Shown one piece after another: positions 25,921-37,848 of a stretch of 64,000 nt of DNA. The stretch's first letter is position 1. Each line of letters opens with the position of its first letter. The translations under genes and the position numbers were made by a program. Location of the stretch: NCBI RefSeq assembly GCF_019925205.1, contig NC_083565.1, positions 26,750,241 through 26,814,240 on the forward strand, in the 5' to 3' direction. Under the pieces are notes generated by a model. It did no database searches. It was given only the letters and a program-made list of their open reading frames with translations, and was not told the origin of the DNA. Source of the DNA: Metopolophium dirhodum. Taxonomy: Eukaryota; Arthropoda; Insecta; Hemiptera; Aphididae.

Positions 25921-26963
25921 CGTGTACCCCAAATTTACGTATTTTTTTTATAATATATAATTTATAGGTTAATATCTTTTTTTATTGCTTCCGTAAATAA
26001 TTGCAATAGTTGTTAAAAAACAGTATGTTAATTAATTTTATGCAAAAAATAAATTTTTAGATGTCTATATTGATTAAAGTACAACTTTTAAAAATCTTAA
26101 ATCTAATTAGTTTTTTCCAATTTTTAGATCCCCTTTTTGCGTATGTTAGATAGTGTCCAACCGAATTTCTCAATGAACTTTTAGAGCGTTGAAATGCCAA
26201 AACACCTCTTAGTTCATATACTGTGGATTTTACTTTTATTAGTTTTGGGATGTCACACAGCTTAATTTTAAAATTTTCAATTTATTTTGACACATTTTGA
26301 GCTATTTATAGCCATGAGAATTTTTTTAAATATAATTTAATTATCAGTTAAAATTCATGAGCACGGTGAAAAACAAAAAAAATGAAGGAAAACCCGGAGT
26401 TTTTACGCAAAATCAATTTTTGACAAAATCGATTTTGGTTTTTGGTGTTACTCTATAACAAATGACCTGCATAGATTCATGCAATTTTCACTGGTTGTTT
26501 ATACTAGCGTTTTCTATACACAATACATTTTTAAAAAATATTGATTTGTTTTTAACTGTTTCCGGACATTTTCAGTTTCCAAATTTTTATCTTTTTTATT
26601 TGAATGTCAATAAAATGTTATTTGTTGAGTAAAAAAGTTTGAAAATTTAATACAAAGTCTGATATATTGTTACTTTAGCAGTTGAATTTGTGTGTGTTAT
26701 TTAGGTTTTCAACATCCTAATTCTAGTTATAACACTTGATTTATTTTGTTTTTTTTTCGTTTTTTTCTTACATAATTATTCCGATATCATAATTGTTATT
26801 TTAATTTTTATTGTAATAATAATTTATTCAAACGATTATAATATAATTATTATATGAAATTTAATTTGTAATAATCGTTACATATTTGTATACAATATAC
26901 TATAATGTACACTAAATGGAATAACATTTGATTTAATTTTGATTTGTTTCTTATATACCTATA
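25921..26963. mobile_element. ~1.04 kb insertion within the left foldback arm
   Basis: Compared with the uninterrupted right arm (about 27735-27790), the left arm gains about 1,043 bp between ACAGTTA and GTTATTATTT. The inserted sequence contains a diverged member of the 1.5 kb repeat family: 26375-26690 matches 23260-23580 in order, with GTTTTTACGCAAAATC and GTTTTTGGTGTTACTC-like motifs. Confidence 0.65.
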
Positions 26964-27031
26964 GTTATTATTTATTCCGATATCGTAATAATTAATATTT
27001 TTTATTATACCCAAATAGTTCGATAATTCAA

Positions 27032-27319
27032 GTAATACGGCTTATTGAAGCGGTTTACAGCAAAACTAACTATAATAAAAATTGTAGAGCAGAATTTTTT
27101 CTAACAATTTTAAGAAGCACGTTATGATATTTTAATTAATTAGTTAAATAATTAATTGATCAAAAGTAAGAAGATAACTTGTTAATTTACCATGCGATAT
27201 ATTAGACTATTGGAATACGATATCAAAAATCGAATTCCTTACGATTATTAAAAAAGTTCTCCTCTACAATATTTATAAAAGGTATTTTTACTGTAAACCG
27301 CTTCAATAAGCCGTATTAC
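27032..27319. repeat. Internal hairpin unit 1 of the foldback spacer
   Basis: GTAATACGGCTTATTGAAGC opens and its exact complement closes this 288-bp unit, and the inner sequence is also partly inverted. A near-identical unit follows 101 bp later. It may be a MITE that entered the spacer. Confidence 0.75.
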
Positions 27320-27420
27320 ATGAAGAACAAAAGTATAGTTTTTATTTGTATAAAATTCGGATACGAAGAGGCCGCACTATTGAACAAAATATGGCATAAA
27401 AACACGGTTTCGTAATTCCT

Positions 27421-27703
27421 GTAATACGGCTTATTGAAGCGGTTTACAGCAAAACTACCTATTATAACAATTATAGAGAAGAATTTTTTAACAATCGTAA
27501 GAAGCCTGAATTTCGATATTTTTATTAATTAGTTGAATAATTAATCGATAAAAAGTTAAAAACCGTGTTAATTTACTATGTGATATTGGACGATTGGAAT
27601 ACGATATCAAAAATCGGATTTCCTACGATTGTTAAAAAAGTTCTCGTCTACAATTTTTATAATAGTTAGTTTTGCTGTAAACCGCTTCAATAAGCCGTAT
27701 TAC
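27421..27703. repeat. Internal hairpin unit 2 of the foldback spacer
   Basis: This 283-bp unit has the same terminal inverted repeats as 27032-27319. Together with their flanks (27001-27031 and 27704-27735) the two units form a larger palindrome at the centre of the element. Confidence 0.75.
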
Positions 27704-28004
27704 TTGAATTATCGAACTATTTGGGTATAATAAAAAATATTAATTATTACGATATCGGAATAAATAATAACTAACTGTATTAATTATATGCCATTGTTTA
27801 GATGTATCAAAATATTAATCTTTAACAATAAAATAAAAATCTGTGCTCTATAGAATATATAATATATATTAATACATATTATGTACATATATAATACCAT
27901 TTAATCACATCCCTACAAAATAACAACGTTTTTAAGCATTATTGTAGTTGTAATATGTAGAGTGACAATGCAAAACTTTTGGTCTTCAACATATTTTCAA
28001 GGAG

Positions 28005-28890
28005 TCATTATAAAAGTGTGGTCAGGAATCCACAGGAATCGAGTACTAATTATTGGCGCAAAAAAAATTGGGAAAAGTTAAATTTGAAAGGTGGGTAGGG
28101 CTGGAGTAACGTTACCCCGGCCCCAACCGAGGAAAATTTGACTTTCCGGGAAAACCGTCAGAGCAGGAATTATAAAAGTGTGCTCAGGAATCCACAGGAA
28201 TCGAGTACTAATTATTGGCGCAAAAAAAATTGGGAAAAGTTAAATTTGAAAGGTGGGCGGGGCTGGAGTAACGTTACCCCGGCCCCACCCGAGGAAAATT
28301 TGACTTTCCGGGAAAACCGTCAGAGCAGGAATTATAAAAGTATGCTCAGGAATCCACAGGAATCGAGTACTAATTATTGGCACAAAAAAAATTGCAAAAA
28401 GTTAAATTTAGAAGGTGTGTGGGGCTGGAGTAACGTTACCCCGGCCCCACCCGAGGAAAATTTGACTTTCCGGGAAAACCGTCAGAGCAGGAATTATAAA
28501 AGTGTGCTCAGGAATCCACAGGAATCGAGTACTAATTATTGGCACAAAAAAAATTGCAAAAAGTTAAATTTAGAAGGTGGGTGGGGCTGGAGTAACGTTA
28601 CCCCGGCCCCACCCGAGGAAAATTTGACTTTCCGGGAAAACCGTCAGAGCAGGAATTATAAAAGTGTGCTCAGGAATCCACAGGAATCGAGTACTAATTA
28701 TTGGCGCAAAAAAAATTGGGAAAAGTTAAATTTGAAAGGTGGGCGGGGCTGGAGTAACGTTACCCCGGCCCCACCCGAGGAAAATTTGACTTTCCGGGAA
28801 AACCGTCAGAGCAGGAATTATAAAAGTGTGCTCAGGAATCCACAGGAATCGAGTACTAATTATTGGCGCAAAAAAAATTGTTAATGTCAA
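28005..28890 (+). repeat. Right 162-bp tandem array of the foldback element
   Basis: GAGTAC recurs at 28041, 28203, 28365, 28527, 28689 and 28851, exactly 162 bp apart, six occurrences against four in the left arm. The arms therefore differ by two units. The 248-codon open frame across it is a repeat artefact with the same 54-residue period as the left arm. Confidence 0.9.
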
Positions 28891-28928
28891 ATTGGGGGGG
28901 GGGCTGGGGTAACGTACGTCTTTTCCTT

Positions 28929-31900
28929 AACTCCTTCAATATAGTGGGATATTCTGGAAGTGACCACTAAAAATAATAGAAATTCAGATCCAAAGTTAAA
29001 ATACTCTGTACGATATCTCCCTCCCAAATAGAACCTTGCAAAACCAAACTGGAAATTATTTGCTGAGTTAATTGAAGATGAGCTGATATTAAACCCGAAG
29101 GCTCTAACAAAAGAAGAACAAATTGACTCTAGTGTCAACAATTTCTCCAATATTATAATCAAAACCGCGAACATAGCGATTGGGTAAATGCAATACAACA
29201 ATAAAAACAAAGCAGCTCCTTAGTGGAATGAAGATTGCAGCAATGCCATTAAAAAATACAAAAAATCTCTTAATCGTTTTAAAAAATCAAAAGACCTTAA
29301 TGATCACATACTACTCAAAAAAGCAAGAGCGGAAACTAGATGCATAACCAAAACAAATAAAACTCTATTATGGAAAGATTTCACCTCTTCTATCAATTAC
29401 AGCATTGACTCCTCAACACAATGGAACAAAATTCGGTCCCTAAAAGGAGACAAATCCAATTTTTGTCCTGATCAAATTAGAGGTAACCAAAATACAATTT
29501 ATGACTCTTCGGATAACATCGCGCAAGCGTTTGTACAATTTTTCAAGACCAACAACAGAAACCTAAATTATTCAGAAAAATTTCTGTTATTCAGAAATGC
29601 TTATACTCCTATATCAGATATTCAGATATCATTCCATCCTCCAATGAACATAGCTTCAATCAACCTCTGATCCTTAAAGAACTAATCATTGTCCTACAAA
29701 ACAGTAAGAGCAAAAGCCCAGGACCAGACAACATCGTAAATGCAATCATTCAAAACTTCCCTGAAAAGGGAGTTGCAACTCTGCTCCAAATCTACAATTC
29801 AATATGGTCATAGGGAGTATTCCCAAATCAATGGTGGAATTCAACGGTGATTCCTATTCCTAAACCAAATAAAAACAAATTCGAAATAAACAATTACAGG
29901 CCCATATCTCTTATAAACATTATGAGCAAGAATTAACAAAAGACTCATCTGGTACCTCGAATTGAACAACTTTATCTCCAAACATCAGCGTGTAGCTTCA
30001 GGCGCAACCACTTCACCATAGATAATCTCTCTACACTACACACTGACATCAGCACAGCTTTCAAAAGAAATCATCACCTCATACTTGTCTCCTTTGACTT
30101 ACAAAAAGCGTATGACATGGTCTGGAGAGACAGAGTTTTATCGATTCTCATGAAATGGGACACAAACGGACACATGATAAAGTTTCTGACTAAATTTTTA
30201 ACCAATCATTCTATCAGAGTAAAACCGAAAACACATTATCTAACCATCTCCATATTGAGAATGGTCTCCTGCAAGGTTCAGCTCTCAGCGTCACTCTCTT
30301 CCTGGTTGCAATAAATTACATTGGCAAAAATCTGCCCTTTCCGGTTAAACACAAACTCTTCACAGATGATTGCAACATTTACTGCAGCGGGACCAATCTA
30401 ACAACTTAAACCCTACTGATGCAATAATCTCTTAACATTTTATCTCAGTAGTCCGCAAAAACAGGGTTCATTTTCTCCCAGTCCAAAATTCAAAGCATCA
30501 TATTCAACAAAAAAAAACTTCTCATTGCTCAAATCACTTTAGACGAAACACCTCTACTCTTCTCCAACAATTTACGTATTCTAGGGCTTATCTTTGACCA
30601 CAAACTATCTTGGAAATCTCACATAAGAAATCTTAAGTCTTGCTGCAAGAATGAAAATTATCAAAATTTTGTCAAATCTCTTATGTGGATCAGACCAATA
30701 CAGCCTCATTTTAATTTACAAATCACTTATTCTCTCACTCATTAACTATGGCTCTGTTATTTATGGCACTACCAAAAGAAATCTACTAAACACTCTAGAC
30801 CCGATTTGCAATCAAGGAATTAGATTAGCTACAGGAACTTTTAGAACTAGCCCAGTAGACAGTGTCTTATGTAACGCAGGTGAACCTCCACTTCAGATTA
30901 TCCGTGACAGCAATACGGTCAAATATATGATCAAGTCGTCAAACCTGCCAAACTATATACTGCCTCCAATTTCCATCATCCTTTCCCAAACTCTAAAGCA
31001 AAAACACCCATTACGATCTACGAAAACTTCACCCGAATCAAAAAGAATATCAATCTGAATATAGACACAATCAACAAAATCCCCACTCCCTCACGTGCAC
31101 CTTGGAATTGGTCCCCTAATATAAAAACTGAACTACTCAAGTTCAATAAAAACATAACTGAAAACTCAATCATAGTATCCCATTTCCATGAATTAATTTA
31201 CTTACATTTCCACGACCACGCGCTAATTTAGACATACGCGTCAAAAAGCTCAAAAGTAACAGGTTTTGCAATAGTTGATGGCACCGAAGTCAAAAATTCC
31301 TACTCCCATCATTCACCAGCATTTACACAGCGGAAGTATATGCGATATACATGGCAGTACAACTTATAGTCCCATCTCACAACCATTCCACCCTCATAAT
31401 GAGTGATTCTCTTAGTGCCCTCATATCACTTCAAGACCAATACCCTCAGAACGAACTTATTCAGCGCACCAAAGAATGTATCTCATCATCGAAAAACAAA
31501 ATTAATTTCATGTGGGTCCCATCACATGTAGGTATCCCTGGGAACGAGAAAGCGGATGCAATGGCGGATGAAGCGGTCACCTCTGGACCTACCCCCTTCA
31601 TAACCAAAACCATCACCAAAGACCTGATAAATGAAGCCCAAAAACGTATCCTCACATCATGGAAAAACCACTGGGATGACATTCCAACAAGTAACAAACT
31701 AAGGAACGTCAAAAAAACTGTTTCAAAATGGTTATACCCTGAAAATGCATCATGGAGAGAACAAATAATAATAAACAGAACTAGAATAGGTCACTCCAAT
31801 ATTACCCACTCCTACTTAATCACCAAGGAACTCAGACCAATGTGCAACTTATGTAACTTGCCCTTTACAATAAATTGAACACATAATCATCAACTACCCC

Positions 31901-31945
31901 TAATTCGAATCTTCACGCTATCTCCTCAAATATCCTACAGCACTA
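28929..31945 (+). pseudogene. LINE 1: endonuclease end, reverse transcriptase, RNase H
   Basis: This continues the Jockey-like LINE. Visible motifs, in changing frames, are the NYRPISL box at about 29891, the FDLQKAYD motif A at about 30091, and an FTDD form of the catalytic box at about 30360. RNase H follows, with MSDSLSAL at about 31399 and WVPSHVGIPGNEKADA at about 31513. The C-terminal CNLC...H zinc knuckle is at about 31846-31880. Many stops and shifts make it non-functional. RNase H (31351-31878) is the longest intact piece. The last codons reappear at 32694 after a second LINE. Confidence 0.8.
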
Positions 31946-31949
31946 TGGT

Positions 31950-32693
31950 TTCGTTCCTTTATTGATGGTATGAAACCACTTGTTAAAATTCATGGAGTCT
32001 CTTCTGACGCGTTTGTGGATGATGTAAAAGTGTTCTATCGTGTCCACTCTCTAAACGACTGTCTTATCCTACAAGATGAACTGAACGCAATTGTTGCATG
32101 GGCCAATAAACTAGGATTGGATTTCAATATTGCTAAATGTCATCATATGACCTTTACACATCTTAAATCCCCAATTAATTTTAAATACACAATTAATGGG
32201 ACTATTCTGCAATCATTCGATAAATCTGTCACTGATCTTAAATAAATTCTTAAAATATACCAGTCATGTACTTCAGTATTGAATGTCTTCCTCATAATTA
32301 TTTACCAGTACGTGAGTATCTCAAACTAGATTCACTAGCTGATCGTAGACGTGCTTCTAACCTTACATTTCTATCCAAATTATTAAATGGACAGATTGAC
32401 TCACCACACCTTCTCTCTCTCATTCCTTTAAATGTCCCTCCTTGCTTCACCCGTCAACACACCACTATTTATTTACCTACTTCCTCCACTAACTATGGTT
32501 TAAACGAATCACTGGAGCGCTGTATGTCTATCAACAATTCAGACCCCTCCTTTACCATCTCACAAACCTAATCAATCTATAAACTGTATCTTTAAACTGC
32601 ACTGTTATATCCCACTATTGTAATTATTTGTATTAATATTAAATGTAAATAGGGCTCACGCCCGTATTGTATGCTAAAATAAAATACAAATAA
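31950..32693 (+). pseudogene. LINE 2: short internally deleted copy
   Basis: A fragment with an FVDDVKVF form of the RT catalytic box (about 32010) is followed within 250 bp by the LINE C-terminal sequence rich in LADRRRASNLTFL (about 32335). Most of the RT thumb region is therefore deleted. It ends with an A-rich tail (ATAAAATACAAATAAAAT) at about 32675-32693. It lies inside the 3' end of LINE 1, whose last codons continue at 32694. A clear target duplication could not be fixed; CACT is shared at both sides. Confidence 0.65.
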
Positions 32694-32770
32694 AATCACT
32701 CGATGAAGCCCACAATCAAAACAACATCATCAATATTTAAATTTTTTTTAAAATTAATTTGTTTAGATGA
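32694..32770 (+). pseudogene. LINE 1: last codons
   Basis: Starting at TCACTCGATGAAGCCC the sequence reads as the usual acidic C-terminus of this LINE family (SLDEAHNQNNIINIF in one frame), separated from the RNase H / zinc-knuckle part by LINE 2. Confidence 0.55.
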
Positions 32771-32799
32771 TTAACTATAATTCTCCCCTCTGTGCGAAA

Positions 32800-33135
32800 T
32801 TCAATCTCTGAGATGTAACATAGAGATCCCATTGAGTCATAAGAGGTTGTGTTTTTGTGCTTAATGACCACCCAGAGATGTCACTGGCACGCTTAATGCC
32901 CAGTCTCGCGAAGGTACTGCATGCGATGTCGCATTGTAACTGCCATGCGCAATCAGGTTGAGATTCATGGGACTACCCATTTTCATCATACTGACTTCGC
33001 ATAGAGTGCACATGCATAGTGAATATCCAGAAAAAAACAGGAAATACCAATTTCATCAGATTTGAACCTGATCCCCTAAATTATTTGACCTACGCCTAAC
33101 CAATTGGGACACGCTACTGAGATACTATCACAATT
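32800..33135 (-). mobile_element. tRNA-derived SINE
   Basis: Reading the minus strand from about 33130, there is an A-box-like TCCCAATTGGTTAGGCG (plus 33094-33110) and a good B box GGTTCAAATCT (plus 33058-33068) at tRNA-like spacing. A ~250 bp unrelated body follows. It does not fold as a functional tRNA that I can recognise, so an RNA polymerase III retroposon is the best reading. The downstream boundary is approximate. Confidence 0.6.
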
Positions 33136-33716
33136 GTATTGTAGTGTATTCAGAGTAGAATAATCGGTTTTTGTGATGTATATTTGCAACTTATCAGAGA
33201 GATAAATGATTAATAATTTAACCATGTAACTTCTATATAAAGTCACACAAGTATTAGTAGTAAGCAGTCAATAGTTTTATGGTTGAGAGTTAATAGTTTG
33301 AGTGGATGGTCGATAGTTGAAGTTGAGGACTGACAACGACCTGAAGAGGACCTGCGGACGACCAGCTCAACCCACATTTGGACGTCGGCACCCACGACAC
33401 ACCATGGCCCGATTAGTAACCCTGAGTTATAATTTATAAGTATTACCTAATAATATAATAATAAATTCATGTTTAATAATAGATACATATATATATATAT
33501 ATATATATATACGTTGAGTACTTTGCATCACATAAGGTAACCCTGATCCCTAGTAATAATAGCACATACCGAGGTCGAGTCTCCGAGACCTCGTTAATAT
33601 AAACAGAACGACACCGAAAGAGTGGTAAGTGCGACAGGCGAAGAGGAAACGTTACTGGTACGACAGATGTAACATTAATTATTGTGTAATTCGAGATTTT
33701 GGTAATAAACCGCATA
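33136..33716. other. Non-coding, LTR-like composition, AT microsatellite
   Basis: A TATATAAAG at 33234 and an AATAAA near 33462, with a GC-richer tract between, would suit an LTR, but no TG...CA ends or target duplication could be set. An (AT)n run occupies 33488-33511. Confidence 0.35.
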
Positions 33717-33727
33717 AAGTATCTAAT

Positions 33728-34646
33728 CTTTCTTCTTTTCAACCAATCTTAGCTGGCGTCCCACAAGGATCTATACTTGGCCCAACATTATTTAACATCT
33801 ACACATCCGACATCCCGCAATCACCGCACATAAACATAGCCCTCTTCGCGGACGATACTGTCATCTACTCTGAATCTCGCAACCCAGAAGCAATATCTGT
33901 ACACCTACAAAACTACTTAAATACATTATCTGTCTGGTGCAAGAACTGGAAAATATCAATTAACCCATCAAAAAGCGTAAGTGTATTATTCAGTCTACGC
34001 CGTAATCCTACTCCACCACTGCTAACTTTTAACCACGAACCAATTGCATGGCCACACCTCTCTTCTAAACTTCAACAGGCCTATTAACGTCTAGGGATGC
34101 TCTTCCCTATCTAAAAGCAGAAAGTCTTCGCTACAAAAAAAAACTTTCCCTTCTTATTTATAAGCAAGTACTACGTCCATTAATCACTTACGCCTGCCCT
34201 ATTTGGGGTAACTGCGCACAAATCCATCTTAAAAAACTGCAAATATTTCAAAACAAAGCTTTAAGAACGACAACAAACGCTCCATGGTTCGTAAGGAACT
34301 CAAACATACACAAAGACCTCAAAATTTCAACTCTTCAAGACCACATCAAGCTCACGGCTCTGAGCTTCTTCGAATCCATCCATAAGTCAACAGGCTCAAT
34401 AGTCAATACACTACCACATTAACATCAGACCACCTTTACAGCGCCGTCTCAAACGAGGTCGCCCGCATGACCTAATTCCTCAAGACACTATCTAACTTAA
34501 GTCTCTAACTACTGTTATCATCTAACGTAAAATTGTAATTTATTCATCGCACTTATTACGCCAAAATGTATTTTATCTTTCATCTCTAGGTATAGATAGC
34601 GAAAGCTAGGAGTACCTTATTGTAATAATAATAAAAAAAAAGAAAG
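33728..34646 (+). pseudogene. LINE 3: 5'-truncated Jockey-type copy
   Basis: The copy is flanked by the 11-bp duplication AAGTATCTAAT (33717-33727 and 34647-34657). It begins within RT: AGVPQGSILGP at about 33750 and the intact FADD box at about 33848 are in one open frame to 34087. A frame change follows, and the C-terminal region with ITYACPIWGN (about 34185) continues to about 34430. It ends in an AATAATAATAAAAAAAAAG tail. The clean duplication shows a complete, simply truncated target-primed insertion. Confidence 0.85.
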
Positions 34647-34657
34647 AAGTATCTAAT

Positions 34658-34957
34658 GAAGTATCTCTCTTTTCCGATATTATAACTTATACAATGATAT
34701 ATGGCGGAGGTGATATGCCTGTGTGTATAGTGTATACACATGGTAAAATAAAAATATTATACATGTGATATAACTGTTGTAAGTATGTGCTGATAAAATA
34801 TAATATGTGTCAGTCACTTTAGTGATATGTATGTGCATACGCGTATGCGTTTTCTCATACATAAGTGTGAAACAAAACATTTTACTCGAGTCGGATGGGT
34901 TTTGTTGGTGGTGACGGTGACTGGTAACGCATGTGTTTTTCCCATGCACATTCATGA

Positions 34958-35002
<45 letters not shown>

Positions 35003-35370
35003 GGTATTGATATGTAAGTTGTTGTATTATTTAATCAGGTATTGAGTTATGATTTATGAAGACTAAAATTATAATACCTTTCATAAAAATACTTACGCAT
35101 CAAGTGTTGTTCAATTCATAGTAATTTACTTGATTGGTATGATGGTATATTGGTATGAAACCCTACTATAAAATAAGAAAATAATATGGAACAGCGTATA
35201 CATTTGAACTAGTTTCAAAATTCGTAAGATTGTCAATGTATATTTTTTAAGCAAAAACTTTTACCATAATAAATGAGGGTTTATCGTTTCAGTATAGTAG
35301 ACTTGAATATAAATATTTACAGTGATCTATGTTTATAAATGACGTCTGTTTCTACAAACGAATTATGTAC
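34658..35370. other. Non-coding, TA microsatellite
   Basis: No gene is visible. A (TA)n run lies at 34963-34999. The minus-strand open frame at 34680-34955 has no recognisable content. Confidence 0.5.
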
Positions 35371-35374
35371 CTTA

Positions 35375-35891
35375 TGTTACGTACCCACGTATTAAGTAGT
35401 CATATATTAACTATGTACAGCGCGCCGCACGTTTCTAATAATATTTGACACTATAACTAATAAGGCAATTAGTATAGTATAACATGCGGAGGTCGTTGCA
35501 AAATCGTAGAGAAAACAATTAAACTATAGAAGGTGCCGTCACATACGTATCTTTCCTGGAAAGCCAACGCCCTTACGCAGGATACGAGTCGACCAGCATA
35601 CCAAATACGAGACCCGAACTCTGTCTCATGACCCACCCACTCCAAAGGACACAATCATATATATAGAAGCCCAGGACAAGAGCTCTTCAGACGGTTAGGG
35701 ACATTCAGAGTCAGGTCGTAACACCACTCACAGTTTATATTTTATCTTAAAGAGTCGTAACACCACTCTTTTACACCATAAATTATAACATTGTATTTTT
35801 GTACTACGTTAATAAACATTCATCATACCTAGTACATCACGTATTTTATTTCCGCGTTGATGTATATATCGACGTCGGTTGGGACGTAACA
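35375..35891 (+). mobile_element. Solo LTR, 517 bp
   Basis: It starts TGTTACGTACC and ends GGGACGTAACA, so the termini are inverted (TGTTACGT / ACGTAACA). It is flanked by the 4-bp duplication CTTA (35371-35374 and 35892-35895). Inside are a TATATATAG at about 35657 and an AATAAA at about 35811, in the order expected for a promoter and polyadenylation signal. No internal retroelement sequence adjoins it. It is likely the recombination product of a Gypsy- or BEL-type element. Confidence 0.8.
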
Positions 35892-36241
35892 CTTATACAA
35901 TGTTTGTATTTTGTATGTATTATCCAGGGATTCTAAGAATTAATGTCGTACAATGTAAATGTTATATTACAGAATAGATGAAATAGATTCCATCTATTCT
36001 GTGGTTATATGGGTAGGGAGACACTATTTCCAATCTGTTTTTCACATTTTTTTTTTCCCAAAACTTCTTTTTCTCAATACCATTTTTCCCAAAACTTCTT
36101 TTTCACAATACTATTTTTCCCAAAAATTATATTTATTAATTATATTTTTCACAATACAAAATTCAATACAAAAAAAAATAATTTATCGTTAATTTTAAAA
36201 TGTATAAGTAAAAAAAAAATTATTATAAACAAATAAAAGTA

Positions 36242-37484
36242 TTAAAATTTTAAATTATGACCAATGGCCGTGAGGTATGCAATAATATCATTGTTATTAA
36301 CAAATTCGTCATATTTAGAAACAATATTATAAATTCGTTCCTCTGTTTTTAGTTGTACCTTATTACGACATTTCCTTATTTTTTGTCCTAGATTCAGTTG
36401 TCGTAACATGCACTCAGTGTCAGCTTGTTCTTTTCCAAGTTCATTAAAAAATGTGTATACGCTAGGATGTTGTCGTCCAACAACCACTTGGAACCGATTA
36501 TGCCAGCCTTCTGACAAATTATTTGTTCTTGCCAATCGTTGGAGTACTGTATGGTACTGGTTCCACAGTTTTGGGGGGAATCTGGGTTCAGTTCCTTTTC
36601 TCCGACCTCTGGCTTGCCTCCCACGGATGTAATTTATCTACATTAAATATTTAAGTTATACTTAAAATTTGAAATTTGAATATTATATTATGTATATTAA
36701 AAAATAATTTACCTCAAAATATTCTGCAATTGGCATATACTCGTCTGGTACTTGTTCTAATAAAACATCAAACGTTTCGACAACTTTTTCTGGCGGCACA
36801 AACGCTAAAGCACCGGTCATCTGAGCTGTGATCTTAATGTTGCGATTTTCTGGATCATTATATTGACTTTGTAACCCTTCTGCCTGTATACGACGATAAA
36901 GACTTTGACAAAGATGAAATAAACAAGTATGTATTTCAACTCCAATTATTTTAATCGTCGCATTTATAATTGATTGTTCAAAATCAGTCATCACAAATTG
37001 TGGTTTTACAATATTTATTCCAAATTGTTGTGCCTCTGAAAGTATAACTTCATATACTTTTGAATACGCTGCTTCTTCTTTTGACTCTAGTAACGCGTAC
37101 ACCAACAGAAGTCCAATAACTTGATCAGTTCCATTTGTTGTCTGTGTGGTTGGTCCTAGTATGGTAAATAATTGAAAAAATATTGTTGGAACAACTTTAA
37201 ATGTTCCGTCAACAAACCAGGTAGGGCTGTTCATTAACATTTTCAAATTTTCTTTTGTTGCAAAAATTATTATTCTTCCACATGTTAACTGATAATCAAT
37301 ATCTTCAAATGAATCGTATAACAAAAATTGCTCTCCTGCTATAGTTTGTCTAAACTGAATTGGTAATTTATGCAGTTCGTTCATACTTCGAGGGTTCGAC
37401 GGCATATTGATTACACGTTGTCGTGTTATTGCCTTTCTTATATTTTGACGCTCAGGAAGTTCTGCTAAAATTCCAGCTGGTAAT
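36242..37484 (-). pseudogene. MULE transposase, C-terminal part (two exons)
   Basis: Minus-strand exon 37484-36713 continues in frame from 54048. It carries the MULE core: WFVDGTFK (first Asp), VMTDFE (second Asp) and CLFHLCQSLYRR (CxxH motif). A 75-bp intron (36712-36638) begins GTAAAT and ends TGTAG. The second exon (36637-36242) codes the typical helical tail with ARGRRKGTEPRFPP and NNLSEGWHNRF. Nothing is broken in this portion, but the Polinton separates it from its start. The stop is at 36242. Confidence 0.85.
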
Positions 37485-37799
37485 AGTAGTATACATTTGT
37501 ATGTTCACAGTCTACTTTTTGTGTCACCACGGTAATTTCACACCGTTCAAGGGAGGATGCCCCCCTTAGACACAATAATTTTACCGTGTAAAAATTATGA
37601 AGAATTTGTACACTTTTTACACGGTAATTTCACACCGTTCAAGCTTGGACACAATAATTTTACCGTGTAAAAATTATGAAGAGTTTGCACACTCAAAGTC
37701 AGTTTTGTCCAAATATTTACAGTGTACATGCTAAATGGTTTTTTTCTCAACAAACCTTATTACTAAAATGGAATAATTATTTAAAATACAGAACACAAG
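37485..37799 (+). repeat. Polinton left terminal inverted repeat (315 bp)
   Basis: It pairs with 53720-54047. It contains two partial tandem subunits, each with CACGGTAATTTCACACCGTT and AATTTTACCGTGTAAAAATT. Relative to the right end it lacks 13 bp in the second subunit (about 37645) and differs at one base in the first. Confidence 0.95.
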
Positions 37800-37848
37800 T
37801 TATGTAATAACAGATTTTTTATTATTGTAAATTAATTCTAAAATATAT

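Larger units (their letters stand above)
25098..28919. mobile_element. Foldback-type DNA element with tandem-repeat arms
   Basis: The element is bounded by the 9-bp duplication CTTTTCCTT (25089-25097 and 28920-28928). Its ends are inverted (ACGTACGTTACCCC... and its complement). Each arm is an array of 162-bp units followed by several hundred bp of perfect inverted match (25686-25920 against about 27785-28010). It encodes no transposase. Long inverted arms built of tandem repeats with 9-bp duplications recall Drosophila FB elements; 9-bp duplications also fit MULE-type transposases. It sits inside the LINE 1 endonuclease. Confidence 0.85.

Noticed and set aside
33136..33716. A second solo LTR
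   Set aside because: TATA and AATAAA are present, but no inverted TG...CA ends or target duplication could be defined.
35959..36236. Phe/Lys-rich frames near 36.0-36.2 kb
   Set aside because: They are translations of the MULE terminal repeat with its TTTTTCCCAA motifs.
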